From Idiomarina sp. X4 (GTDB taxonomy: Bacteria > Pseudomonadota > Gammaproteobacteria > Enterobacterales > Alteromonadaceae): DNA of 64,000 nucleotides. The notes beneath the pieces are model-generated. The model saw only the letters and a program-made list of their open reading frames with translations. It was not told the DNA's origin and ran no database searches. The stretch is from NCBI RefSeq assembly GCF_002808045.1, contig NZ_CP025000.1:2232001-2296000 (forward strand), given 5' to 3'. Shown here in pieces: positions 24,432 through 32,144 of the stretch (position 1 is its first letter; every line of letters begins with the position of its first letter). The translations under genes were made by a program, and so were the position numbers.

Positions 24432-25070
24432 ATGCAAAACCTTGTAAAACATACCCTTTACCTTTTTCTATGTATTACTGGCCTAACGGCTGCTATTACG
24501 TTAGCAGGTATTTGCTATGCTTGGTTTTTTGCGGAAGCGAAAGAACTCCCCCATTTGGAATGGCTAATAGGCTCTGTGATTGTAGAGGTGGTCGCGGTGA
24601 TCCTTATGCTTGCAAAAAAAGGATTGAAATATCTACCTGATACACAGACCGATAAGGAGCCAAAAGACACTCTTAAGTTTATGGAGAGTTTTATTTCTAC
24701 GGGCACTAGTGCAACTGTCGTGAGTAACCGAGTGTCATGGCTGGCAGGTGACGATAAACTTATATCGATTCTTCAATCAAAAATTGAAAAAGGCACTCGC
24801 ATTGAAATTATCACTCCAAATGAAGTTCCAGAGGCACTTAGAGAAAAGTTGAATGGCGCATCTTTTATTGTCACAAAAGAAAATGTATCACCGGAAGCTA
24901 GATTTACATTAGTGAATGGAGATCGCAGCGGCGCTGAAAAGCTCGCCATTGCTCGTGGAGTTCACCCTGACCACGAGATTACAATCTTTGACAACAATTC
25001 TGGCCCCCAAATAATTGCGATGGCGAAGGACATAATTAGAAAATCAAAGGAGTTGGCTAATGCCGAATAG
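24432..25070 (+). CDS. Membrane-anchored protein, degenerate PLD-like domain (array 2, cassette 2, gene 1)
   Basis: A 212-aa protein with two N-terminal transmembrane helices (about 8-36 and 44-64) and a cytoplasmic domain of about 130 residues. That domain (TATVVSNRVSWLAGDDKLIS, KGTRIEIITPNEVPEAL, ARFTLVNGDRSGAEKLAIAR) follows the strand-helix order of one phospholipase-D-like half but lacks the HxK catalytic motif. It could be a nucleotide- or ligand-sensing domain instead; this is inference. Its 3' end overlaps the methyltransferase gene by 11 bp, so the two form a unit carried by one cassette. Confidence 0.68.
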   Translation: MQNLVKHTLYLFLCITGLTAAITLAGICYAWFFAEAKELPHLEWLIGSVIVEVVAVILMLAKKGLKYLPDTQTDKEPKDTLKFMESFISTGTSATVVSNRVSWLAGDDKLISILQSKIEKGTRIEIITPNEVPEALREKLNGASFIVTKENVSPEARFTLVNGDRSGAEKLAIARGVHPDHEITIFDNNSGPQIIAMAKDIIRKSKELANAE

Positions 25071-25767
25071 GTGGTGCAATTCGGCGCAAATACGTCGAGA
25101 GCAAATTGAGTCAGGTGCAGACTTAACATTCAACGAGGTTTTTAAGCCGCTTTTAATTAGTCGAATTAAGAGCCTTTCACCTAGCAATGTCCTGGAAGTA
25201 GGCGCTGGAACTGGTCATATTTCCAAAGAGTTATCTAAATTAGGTTTTTCTGTTACAGCAATAGAGCCATCTGCCGGAATGTATGGGGTCGCAAAAGACG
25301 TCTTGTCTTTAACCGATGTAAGATTGTTGAATTGTACTTCACTCGAATTAGAGAAAAACGAACTTTATGAGGTTGCTTTCTCCCATCTTGTTGCACACGT
25401 TGTTGATGACCTTAATGAGTTTTTTGAATCAGTCGGGCGTCACCTGAAAACCACCAGTCATTTTATTTTTTCAATCCCTCACCCCTGCTTTTATAATGAA
25501 TATAAGGGGTTTTTCGGAGATGAATATAATTATATGACTCCAATGACCAAGAGCGTGTCATTTACCATCACTAAAGATTCAAAAAATACGATTAGTGGAG
25601 TGCCGTACCATCACAGACCGTTATCAGAGTACATTAATAAGCTGGTTGAGTCTGGTTTCGCTATTGATGGCTTTGACGAAACCTATCCAGAAGAAGATAT
25701 ACAATTAAAATATGGAGCCAAATGGGAGTCGCCGCGATACTGTGTGTTTACCTGTAGAAAGCTCTAA
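25060..25767 (+). CDS. Class I SAM-dependent methyltransferase (array 2, cassette 2, gene 2)
   Basis: This 235-aa protein has the SAM-binding motif I VLEVGAGTGHISKELSKLGF (about 44-63), the acidic post-I residue in TAIEPSAGMYG, and the typical small-molecule methyltransferase layout. The target is unknown. It resembles ubiquinone/menaquinone-type methyltransferases in general fold only. It starts 11 bp inside the upstream membrane-protein gene behind AAAGGAG, so the two products are made together and may act together. Confidence 0.82.
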   Translation: MPNRWCNSAQIRREQIESGADLTFNEVFKPLLISRIKSLSPSNVLEVGAGTGHISKELSKLGFSVTAIEPSAGMYGVAKDVLSLTDVRLLNCTSLELEKNELYEVAFSHLVAHVVDDLNEFFESVGRHLKTTSHFIFSIPHPCFYNEYKGFFGDEYNYMTPMTKSVSFTITKDSKNTISGVPYHHRPLSEYINKLVESGFAIDGFDETYPEEDIQLKYGAKWESPRYCVFTCRKL

Positions 25768-25833
25768 CAAGCGCATGTTGTCGGACTGGTTTTCCGCTGC
25801 GCTCCAAACCAGCCGCAAATGCGGGCGTTATGT
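25762..25833 (+). other. attC site 2B
   Basis: It begins CTCTAACAAGCGC and ends GCGGGCGTTATGT. It is nearly identical to the site at 9097-9168 of array 1, with one internal base different plus the bases after GTTA. Confidence 0.9.
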
Positions 25834-25850
25834 TTCTAAGGATAGGGTTT

Positions 25851-26222
25851 ATGAACCTCAAAGAGTTTATTTCGGAAAGCATTGTTGAGATAGTTGAGGG
25901 GATTGTTGATGCTCAGTCTAGAATTCAATCAGATGACGCCAAAATTGTTCCTGAAATCAGTAAGGTATTCACCCAGTCACAAACAGGTGGAACAAACTTA
26001 GCGCTAGGCTGGGATAAACAAAGTAATTTAATTCATTCTGTTGAATTTGATATTGCAGTTACTGCAAATGAGGGAACTGAAACAAGAGGTGGAATTGGAG
26101 TTGTAGCTGGTGTTTTTGCTTTAGGCTCTCAAGGTAAGTCTTTAGAAAGTAATCAATCAATATCACGGTTAAAGTTTCGAGTGCCAATTTCTTTTCCAAG
26201 GCATGGTGCTGACGAAACATAA
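25851..26222 (+). CDS. Trypco2-like small protein (array 2, cassette 3)
   Basis: A 123-aa protein beginning MNLKEFISESIVEIVEGIVD, a helix. A beta-rich part follows: VEFDIAVTANEGTETRGGIG, FALGSQGKSLESN, then SISRLKFRVPISFP. The order is helix, VEFDIAVT strand, glycine turn and terminal R-L-K-F-x-V-P strand. It resembles the trypco2 domain (trypsin-co-occurring domain 2) that accompanies predicted conflict-system proteases. The match is by eye and needs a profile search. ATG 25851 is preferred over 25830, which falls in the attC, because AAGGATAGGG precedes it. Confidence 0.66.
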   Translation: MNLKEFISESIVEIVEGIVDAQSRIQSDDAKIVPEISKVFTQSQTGGTNLALGWDKQSNLIHSVEFDIAVTANEGTETRGGIGVVAGVFALGSQGKSLESNQSISRLKFRVPISFPRHGADET

Positions 26223-26318
26223 CAAGCCAATTAAGGCGGGACTGCTAAAGCTTGGCTCGGTTTCGCTCCGCTACACAGTTTAGCCAAGCATTATCAGCCC
26301 CTTATTGGGGCGTTATGC
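26217..26318 (+). other. attC site 3B
   Basis: A 102-bp site from ACATAACAAGCC to CTTATTGGGGCGTTATGC. It has a CTAAAGCTTGGCTCGG... / ...CAGTTTAGCCAAG internal pairing with a TTTCGCTCCGC loop. Confidence 0.88.
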
Positions 26319-26331
26319 ATAAGGATTCAGT

Positions 26332-26892
26332 GTGATAAAAAAATTGTGCCTGCTGTTAGTTGTTGCCTTGATCCCTACATTAGCCTGGTCGTATGCAAAG
26401 CCGTTTAGATTTATTCTCCCGCAATTAAACGGAGTGCAATGTAACGGCTCCGTTTGCGTCGAGGACCCAAATGACATGGGGCAGGCTATTGAGTTGTATG
26501 GCTCCGCCATAACAAACGTATCTGCTTCCGGCATAGCGCTCGAGACCAAACCAAAGTTTGTTTACTGCTCTACCACAGAGTGTTATCAATCGTTCGGGGG
26601 CGGCAATGAACGGGCTATTTCTTATCCTTTTCTCGGTACAGTGATAGCGCCAGAATCGTGGCAAATCTACATTACTCAGCATGAGTTGGTTCATTGGTTT
26701 CAGTTTTTGGAAATTGGTTCGGTTTCGACCATGAGGAAACCTGAATGGTTTAGAGAGGGTATGGCGTATGTGTACAGCGGCGCACCAGAATCAGATATTC
26801 CTGAACACTACCTGCCCATCATGCAAAGATACAGAAAATGGCATTCAGACAAATCCTGGCCAGAAGTTATTCATCAAGCGACGCAGCTCTGA
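26332..26892 (+). CDS. Secreted zincin-like metalloprotease homologue (array 2, cassette 4)
   Basis: This 186-aa protein has a signal peptide (about 1-21, CLLLVVALIPTLAWS) and a gluzincin-type metal site. The HExxH motif is H117-E-L-V-H121 (ITQHELVHWFQF), and EWFREGMAY supplies a third ligand, E142, 21 residues after the second His. Four cysteines (37, 42, 79, 84) could make disulfides in the periplasm. The start is GTG behind AAGGA. It is probably a small exported peptidase; the substrate is unknown. Confidence 0.78.
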   Translation: MIKKLCLLLVVALIPTLAWSYAKPFRFILPQLNGVQCNGSVCVEDPNDMGQAIELYGSAITNVSASGIALETKPKFVYCSTTECYQSFGGGNERAISYPFLGTVIAPESWQIYITQHELVHWFQFLEIGSVSTMRKPEWFREGMAYVYSGAPESDIPEHYLPIMQRYRKWHSDKSWPEVIHQATQL

Positions 26893-26895
26893 CAT

Positions 26896-26971
26896 GCATA
26901 ACCAGGCAATTAACTACGCGCCTGCGGCGCCGGACGCTCGTACCTCGCGCCGGTTATTGCGGCGTTAAGAA
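26896..26971 (+). other. attC site 4B
   Basis: From GCATAACCAGGC to TTGCGGCGTTAAGA, with arms CTGCGGCGCCGG and TCGCGCCGG-type pairing. Confidence 0.85.
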
Positions 26972-26986
26972 CAAGAAAACAATATT

Positions 26987-27256
26987 ATGGCATCAGGTAC
27001 ATCAAATAAATTAACAGGGCAGGTTGGCGAACATCTGGTTTCGGCAGTACTGGGTACGTTAGGTTACTATGCTTCTCCGTACTCTGGGAATGTGCCTGGG
27101 TTTGATGTTACAGCGGTGCATTCCGAGTCATTAAAGTCGTTTCCTGTTCAGGTTAAAGCGAGTACTAAGGGAGCTCTGGTTCAGTCCACAATAGATAAGT
27201 GGTGTAATCACAGTATGGCTGAGAATAACAGGGAAATTCTTTCGGGTTACCAATAA
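26987..27256 (+). CDS. PD-(D/E)XK-like protein, probably C-terminally truncated (array 2, cassette 5)
   Basis: An 89-aa protein whose sequence LTGQVGEHLVSAVLGTLGYY ... VPGFDVTAVHSESLKSFPVQVKAS (about 8-65) follows the E...D...QxK arrangement of PD-(D/E)XK nuclease-fold domains. Homologues I recall continue well beyond this point, so the last roughly 20 residues (WCNHSMAENNREILSGYQ) probably come from a broken junction. It is the last cassette and has no attC downstream, consistent with a deletion that removed both the gene's end and its recombination site. Confidence 0.6.
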   Translation: MASGTSNKLTGQVGEHLVSAVLGTLGYYASPYSGNVPGFDVTAVHSESLKSFPVQVKASTKGALVQSTIDKWCNHSMAENNREILSGYQ

Positions 27257-27278
27257 CCATGGTTATAAAAGGGCTTCC

Positions 27279-27785
27279 ATGAAAATAGTCTGTGAAACGA
27301 AGCGCCTAACTGTCAGGCAGTTTGAGTTCAGCGATGCTGCCTTTGTTATTCAGTTACTCAACGATGACCTATTTATACGGTTCATAGGCGATAAAAACGT
27401 TCGTACGCAAGAAGATGCAATTAATTATCTTAAAACGGGACCTATGGCTAGTTATGAGCAGCACGGCTTCGGTCTTAACTTGGTTTTCCTAAAAGAAAGA
27501 CACACACCAATTGGTATGTGTGGTTTACTGAAACGAGACGAATTGGAAAGTCCGGATTTAGGCTACGCATTTTTGCCTGAATACAGCGGTAAAGGTTATG
27601 CGAGAGAGGCTGCGGAAAATACCTTAAAAACTGTTATGAAAACCTGTTCACTCGACACCGTTGTTGCTGTCACCCTTCCTGACAACGTTAGATCAAATAA
27701 ACTGCTGGAAACTATTGGTTTCAACCTCAAAGAGACAATAGAATGGTACGGTTCTGAGAATAATTTATACGAATACCTAGGCTGA
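27279..27785 (+). CDS. GNAT family N-acetyltransferase (RimJ/RimL type)
   Basis: A 168-aa acetyltransferase of the RimJ/RimL group: an opening ETKRLTVRQFEFSDAAFVIQ, the acetyl-CoA binding segment LPEYSGKGYAREAAENTLKT (about 104-123), and a C-terminal NVRSNKLLETIGFNLKETI. It probably acetylates a protein N-terminus or small amine. It begins 22 bp after the truncated cassette gene with no attC between or behind, so I treat it as the resumption of the ordinary chromosome. Confidence 0.88.
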   Translation: MKIVCETKRLTVRQFEFSDAAFVIQLLNDDLFIRFIGDKNVRTQEDAINYLKTGPMASYEQHGFGLNLVFLKERHTPIGMCGLLKRDELESPDLGYAFLPEYSGKGYAREAAENTLKTVMKTCSLDTVVAVTLPDNVRSNKLLETIGFNLKETIEWYGSENNLYEYLG

Positions 27786-27798
27786 GGGGCGGCTTCTA

Positions 27799-28242
27799 AT
27801 GTACGGCTCACTTTTACTACTCCACATTCTTGCGGCAACCATCTGGACAGGCGGACACATTGTTTTGGCTTTCGCTATATTGCCCAGGGTCTTGAGAGAG
27901 CGCTCTCCTCAGCTACTTTTAAACTTTGAGTCCGCGTATGAAAAAATAGGCATGCCCGCACTCATTGTTCAGATCATTACCGGGGTAATGCTGGCGTACC
28001 GGCTACTGCCAGATATCAGTCAGTGGTTCAATACCAGTAATCCCGTTGCTTATCCGATAATGGCAAAACTGGGATTGCTGGCACTAACGGTTGGTTTTGC
28101 CGTTAGCGCAAGGTTTCGAGTCATTCCGAACCTTTCACCTGCGAACCTAAACGTCATGGCGTGGCACATTGTGTCGGTCACGGTTATTTCCATCCTATTC
28201 GTTGTTGTCGGTGTGTCGTTTAGGACTGGTTGGTTTTATTGA
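27799..28242 (+). CDS. CopD-like four-helix membrane protein
   Basis: A 147-aa inner-membrane protein with four hydrophobic segments (about 5-28, 54-70, 85-105, 118-142). It carries conserved-type histidines near helix 1 (LLLHILAATIWTGGHIVLAF) and helix 4 (MAWHIVSVTVI). The pattern fits the CopD/DUF2269-like family, where such histidines may bind haem or copper. It lies 13 bp after the acetyltransferase in the same direction. Confidence 0.72.
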   Translation: MYGSLLLLHILAATIWTGGHIVLAFAILPRVLRERSPQLLLNFESAYEKIGMPALIVQIITGVMLAYRLLPDISQWFNTSNPVAYPIMAKLGLLALTVGFAVSARFRVIPNLSPANLNVMAWHIVSVTVISILFVVVGVSFRTGWFY

Positions 28243-28272
28243 GTTAATAAACCGTTACGGCTAGACATCTTA

Positions 28273-28572
28273 TTAAGCTCCAAAAATAGGAGCAACGTCC
28301 ATACTTTTGTGCAGTATCCTCATGATCTCAATTTGCTGGTTGCCAACCTGTTTATAAAAAATAACGTGACTTCCTTGGGGGAATTTTCTGTACCCATCTC
28401 TGATTTCATCGCAAGCTTTGCCAATATCCGGCCCCTCAGCTAACAACCAAAAAGAATCATCGAATTGTTTGAGGTAAACATTCCGCTGCTCATTTCCCCA
28501 ACGGCGTGAGGTGAACCGAGCTATCTCTTTTAAGTCAGATTTTGCTTTATTAGTGAGTTGAAAGGGCTTCAC
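28273..28572 (-). CDS. parE: ParE-type toxin
   Basis: A 99-aa RelE/ParE-superfamily toxin: it opens PFQLTNKAKSDLKEIARFTS and ends with SHVIFYKQ...EIMRILHKSMD. ParE toxins poison DNA gyrase. It starts with GTG, overlapping the parD stop by one base (TAGTG), so the toxin is translated after its antitoxin. The pair lies soon after array 2 but has no attC of its own. Confidence 0.9.
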   Translation of the reverse strand: MKPFQLTNKAKSDLKEIARFTSRRWGNEQRNVYLKQFDDSFWLLAEGPDIGKACDEIRDGYRKFPQGSHVIFYKQVGNQQIEIMRILHKSMDVAPIFGA

Positions 28573-28811
28573 TATTTCTCTTCGCTATCAAGTTCATCGA
28601 TAAACGAGTCGAGGTCATACTCAGCCATACCACTTTCTTCGCCTTCAACCAGAAGTTGGCGCAGCGTATTCACTTTAGTTTCCTGAGTTTCGAGTAAGCG
28701 TAGAGCGGATCGAATGACTTCACTGGCGGATCCGTATCGGCCAGTTTTAAGTTGATTAGCTATAAACTCATCGAAATGCTCACCAAGGGTGATGCTAGTA
28801 TTTTTAGGCAT
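28572..28811 (-). CDS. parD: ParD-type antitoxin
   Basis: A 79-aa antitoxin with an N-terminal ribbon-helix-helix (SITLGEHFDEFIANQLKTGR, YGSASEVIRSALRLLE). The acidic C-terminus (YDLDSFIDELDSEEK) would neutralise ParE. It is the first gene of the two-gene operon and probably represses it by binding the inverted repeat just upstream. Confidence 0.9.
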   Translation of the reverse strand: MPKNTSITLGEHFDEFIANQLKTGRYGSASEVIRSALRLLETQETKVNTLRQLLVEGEESGMAEYDLDSFIDELDSEEK

Positions 28812-28823
28812 CGGTCTCTCCTT

Positions 28824-28852
28824 AATACCAATTAATACCTAATTATGGTATT
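28824..28852. promoter_or_regulatory. Candidate ParD operator
   Basis: An imperfect palindrome, AATACCAATTA ... TAATTATGGTATT, starts 13 bp ahead of the parD start codon. This is the usual place for autoregulatory ribbon-helix-helix binding. Confidence 0.55.
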
Positions 28853-29015
28853 TAATTCTGTGTTTAGCAAGTCAGTGACAATGCACAGTTCTGGGCTTCA
28901 TATACGAACTCTCAGCACCCCAAACTCACTTAACTCGTTTCCCCCTCAACCCTAGTTGTACCACTAACACTTTCAAGTCTACAATGCAGTTAACTATTCG
29001 TTGGGAGCGGGCATT

Positions 29016-30263
29016 ATGGACTTTTCCTACAGTGCGAAAACAAAGGACTACTTGGCGCGGCTTGACGCGTTTATGCGCGAGTATATCGAGCCGTATGAAG
29101 ACCAGTATCAAAAAGAGAATTATCGGCTGAACAGCACGCCGAACTGGCGCGAGTGGCAGGTGCCGCCGCGGGTGGCGGAGCTTAAACAGTTAGCGAAAGA
29201 GCAGGGGCTTTGGAACCTTTTTTTGCCGGACGACGAACTGGGTGCAGGCTTAACAACCTTGGAATACGCGCCGTTAGCCGAGCGTATGGGCCGTAGCCTG
29301 TTAGCGCCTGAGGTGTTCAACTGTAACGCGCCCGACACAGGCAATATGGAAGTGCTGTATCATTTTGGTGATGATCCGCAGCAAGAGCAGTGGTTAACAC
29401 CGCTTTTAAACGGCGACATTCGCTCGGTATTTTGTATGACCGAACCAGATGTCGCGTCCTCCGATGCCACCAATATGCAAACCACCATCGTTGCCGATGG
29501 TTCCGACTGGGTTATTAACGGCCGTAAGTGGTGGAGTACCGGTTTAGGCCACCCTGAGGCTGAAGTCGCTATTGTGATGGGGCTGACCGACGAAGACGCT
29601 GACAAACATCATCGTCATTCTATGGTCTTGGTACCGCTAAACACCCCGGGCGTTAACATAGAGCGCATGCTGCCCGCGTTAGGTGAATACGACGCGCCCT
29701 ATGGCCATGGTGAGGTGGTGTTCGACAATGTGCGTGTACCCAAAGAGAACATTATTGTCGGCCCCGGGGCGGGCTTTAAAATTGCGCAGGGGCGTTTAGG
29801 CCCGGGGCGTATTCACCATTGCATGCGCGCTATTGGCGCGGCAGAGCGGGCGCTGGAGCTATTCATTGAGCGCGGTACGTCACGCATCGCTTTCGGCGAA
29901 CCGTTATTGAAGCTGGGCGGCAACAGTGAGCGGTTGGCCGACTTACGTGTCGCGATTGACCAGGCGCGTTTACTGACCCTGCATTCGGCCTGGCAAATTG
30001 ACAACGTTGGCGCCATGAAAGCTATTAAAGAAATATCAGCCATCAAGCTGGTGGCGCCTAGCGTATTGCAGAAAGTGGTGGATGAAACCATGCAGCTGTT
30101 TGGTGGCGCTTCTATGTGTCACGACACACCATTACCGGGCTTACTGACGGTGGCCCGTTCATTACGTATTGCCGATGGACCCGATGCGGTTCACCGTGCG
30201 ACCATTGCAAAAACAGAATTGAAACAAAGAGAAAAACAGTGGAAAGGGCGTATTAATGACTGA
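29016..30263 (+). CDS. Acyl-CoA dehydrogenase family protein
   Basis: A 415-aa FAD-dependent acyl-CoA dehydrogenase. Features are CMTEPDVASSDATNM (FAD/substrate loop), INGRKWWSTG, GRLGPGRIHHCMRAIGAAER, and the C-terminal QLFGGASMCHDTPL block. It belongs to the longer group (ACAD10/11-like) that pairs with an APH-type phosphotransferase. The next gene is exactly that, overlapping by 8 bp, and an SDR follows. This suggests a small pathway for hydroxylated or branched acyl-CoA breakdown. ATG 29016 is used; an upstream TTG at 29001 has no better support. Confidence 0.92.
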   Translation: MDFSYSAKTKDYLARLDAFMREYIEPYEDQYQKENYRLNSTPNWREWQVPPRVAELKQLAKEQGLWNLFLPDDELGAGLTTLEYAPLAERMGRSLLAPEVFNCNAPDTGNMEVLYHFGDDPQQEQWLTPLLNGDIRSVFCMTEPDVASSDATNMQTTIVADGSDWVINGRKWWSTGLGHPEAEVAIVMGLTDEDADKHHRHSMVLVPLNTPGVNIERMLPALGEYDAPYGHGEVVFDNVRVPKENIIVGPGAGFKIAQGRLGPGRIHHCMRAIGAAERALELFIERGTSRIAFGEPLLKLGGNSERLADLRVAIDQARLLTLHSAWQIDNVGAMKAIKEISAIKLVAPSVLQKVVDETMQLFGGASMCHDTPLPGLLTVARSLRIADGPDAVHRATIAKTELKQREKQWKGRIND

Positions 30264-31338
30264 CGCGTCAACAATAACGGATCAAGCTAGTGAGGTTCGC
30301 GAGGAGGAGGCGTTGCCGGTTGAAGCACTGGACAACTGGCTGGCTGAGAACATAGGAAGTGAGCTACCGGACAATCGAGGTGAACTCAGAATTACGCAGT
30401 ACACCGGCGGTGTGTCGAACTGGACGTACCGTTTGGACTATGATGGTTTGGCGCTGGTATTGCGTCGCCCGCCGGAGGGCACTAAGGCTAAATCAGCACA
30501 CGATATGGGTCGGGAATACCGTCTGCAAAAACGTTTGCGTCCGGCGTTTCCTTATGTGCCGCGTATGCTGGCGCATTGTAAGGACGAGTCGGTTATTGGT
30601 GTTGAGTTTTACGTTATGGAACACATTACCGGCATTATTCCACGCCGCCGTTTCCCTAAAGAGCTGGACTTAACTGCTGAGCAGGCTCGTCAGCTTTGTA
30701 CGAACGCACTCGACAAGCTTATTGAATTGCATAATGTCGACTTAGACAGCACAAGACTGCGTAAAATAGCCAAAGGTAAGGGGTATACCGAGCGTCAGGT
30801 TAACGGCTGGTGCAGTCGTTATGAAAAGGCGAAAACCTGGAATGTGTTTGGGGCAAAGTCAGTTATGCGCTGGCTTAAAGAGAACCAGCCACAGAACGAA
30901 AAAATATGCCTGGTTCATAACGACTTTCGGTTAGATAACCTGATTTTGAACCCGGAAGATCCAACCGATATTATCGGTATTCTCGACTGGGAGCTGGCGA
31001 CCTTAGGCAACCCGTTAATGGACTTGGGTAATTCGCTGGCGTACTGGATAGAAGCGGGCGATGACAAAGTGGCGCGCGCGACCAAACGCCAACCGAGTGA
31101 TTATCCGGGCATGTTAACCCGCAAAGAAATTATCGATTACTACTGCGAACGCACCGGCACTAAGGTGGAAGATTTTGCTTTTTACGAGGTGTTTGGCTTG
31201 TTCCGCTTGGCGGTTATTGCGCAGCAAATTTACTATCGGTATCACCATAAACAGACCACGAATAAAGCTTTCAAGAACTTCTGGTTCCTGGTGAATTATT
31301 TGCTGTGGCGCTGCCGTCGCCGTATCGCAAAAGCTTAA
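30256..31338 (+). CDS. Phosphotransferase family protein (ACAD10/11 kinase-like)
   Basis: A 360-aa aminoglycoside-phosphotransferase-fold kinase. The catalytic loop is CLVHNDFRLDNLILN, the metal-binding DxD-like motif ILDWELATLGNPLMDLG, and TYRLDYDGLALVLRRPP is the nucleotide-binding start. Members next to acyl-CoA dehydrogenases are thought to phosphorylate 4-hydroxyacyl-CoA before the dehydrogenase step. The 8-bp overlap with that gene supports a joint role. It is not expected to give drug resistance. Confidence 0.9.
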   Translation: MTDASTITDQASEVREEEALPVEALDNWLAENIGSELPDNRGELRITQYTGGVSNWTYRLDYDGLALVLRRPPEGTKAKSAHDMGREYRLQKRLRPAFPYVPRMLAHCKDESVIGVEFYVMEHITGIIPRRRFPKELDLTAEQARQLCTNALDKLIELHNVDLDSTRLRKIAKGKGYTERQVNGWCSRYEKAKTWNVFGAKSVMRWLKENQPQNEKICLVHNDFRLDNLILNPEDPTDIIGILDWELATLGNPLMDLGNSLAYWIEAGDDKVARATKRQPSDYPGMLTRKEIIDYYCERTGTKVEDFAFYEVFGLFRLAVIAQQIYYRYHHKQTTNKAFKNFWFLVNYLLWRCRRRIAKA

Positions 31339-31366
31339 CGAATTATAATAAAAAGAGAGCTCAATA

Positions 31367-32137
31367 ATGCCGCAAGAACGGAAAACTATTTTAATTACCG
31401 GTGCCAGCTCTGGCTTAGGGCAGGGGATGGCACGTGAGTTTGCTGCAAAAGGCAAAAGCTTGTGTCTGTGCGCCCGTCGGTTAGATCGCTTAGAGGCGCT
31501 CAAAGCCGAGCTGGAAGACAAGCATTCAGGCATAACCGTCAGCATTAAAACGCTGGACGTAAACGTCCACGAAGACGTATTTCGAGTGTTTCAGGAGTTC
31601 AAACAAGAGCAGGGCCACATTGACCGCTTTATTATTAACGCGGGCATGGGCAAAGGTGCGGCGTTAGGTACGGGGTACTTTGAGGCGAATAAAGCCACGG
31701 CAGAAACCAACTTTGTGGCGGCGCTGGCGCAATGTGAAGCGGCTATGGAGATTCTGCGTGAGCAAAAGGGCGGGCACTTAGTGACTATTTCGTCCATGAG
31801 TGCCTTCCGTGGTATGCCAAGGGCCATGACGGTGTATGCAGCAACCAAGGCCGGGCTGGCGTCGCTAACCGAAGGTCTTCGTGCGGATTTAATGAAAACT
31901 TACGGCAGTAATAGCCCGATAAAAGTGTCGACCATTTATCCGGGGTACATTCGCTCTGAAATTAATGAAAAAGTGAAAAACACACCATTCATGGTGGATA
32001 CGGAAACAGGTTGTCGCTTACTGGCAAAAGCCATTAATAAAGAGCCAGTAAAAGCTTATGTCCCTTACTGGCCCTGGGCGTTAATGGCATTCCTAATGAA
32101 ACGCCTGCCATTGAAATGGGTGTTAAAGCTGGCTTAA
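31367..32137 (+). CDS. SDR family oxidoreductase
   Basis: A 256-aa short-chain dehydrogenase. The NAD(P)-binding GASSGLGQGMAREF is at about 13-26, the NAG-type segment IINAGMGKG at about 88-96, and the catalytic YAATKAG near 158-164. It is the third gene of the acyl-CoA dehydrogenase group, 28 bp after the phosphotransferase. It is probably a fatty-acid-type hydroxy/keto reductase; the substrate is unknown. Confidence 0.9.
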   Translation: MPQERKTILITGASSGLGQGMAREFAAKGKSLCLCARRLDRLEALKAELEDKHSGITVSIKTLDVNVHEDVFRVFQEFKQEQGHIDRFIINAGMGKGAALGTGYFEANKATAETNFVAALAQCEAAMEILREQKGGHLVTISSMSAFRGMPRAMTVYAATKAGLASLTEGLRADLMKTYGSNSPIKVSTIYPGYIRSEINEKVKNTPFMVDTETGCRLLAKAINKEPVKAYVPYWPWALMAFLMKRLPLKWVLKLA

Positions 32138-32144
32138 CTCTCGG

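Larger units (their letters stand above)
23829..27256 (+). mobile_element. Integron gene-cassette array 2, no integrase
   Basis: Five cassettes, all on the plus strand, are separated by four attC sites. The array runs from the leader core at 23829 to a truncated last cassette gene ending at 27256, which has no attC after it. As in array 1 there is no integrase in the window. One attC (25762-25833) nearly equals a site of array 1, and the leaders match, so both arrays drew on the same integron system. Confidence 0.86.

Noticed and set aside
27279..28242. Acetyltransferase and CopD-like genes as further cassettes
   Set aside because: No attC lies before, between or after them, although orientation matches the array.
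28273..28852. ParDE as an integron cassette
   Set aside because: Toxin-antitoxin cassettes are common in integrons, but this pair is on the opposite strand to the arrays and has no attC nearby.
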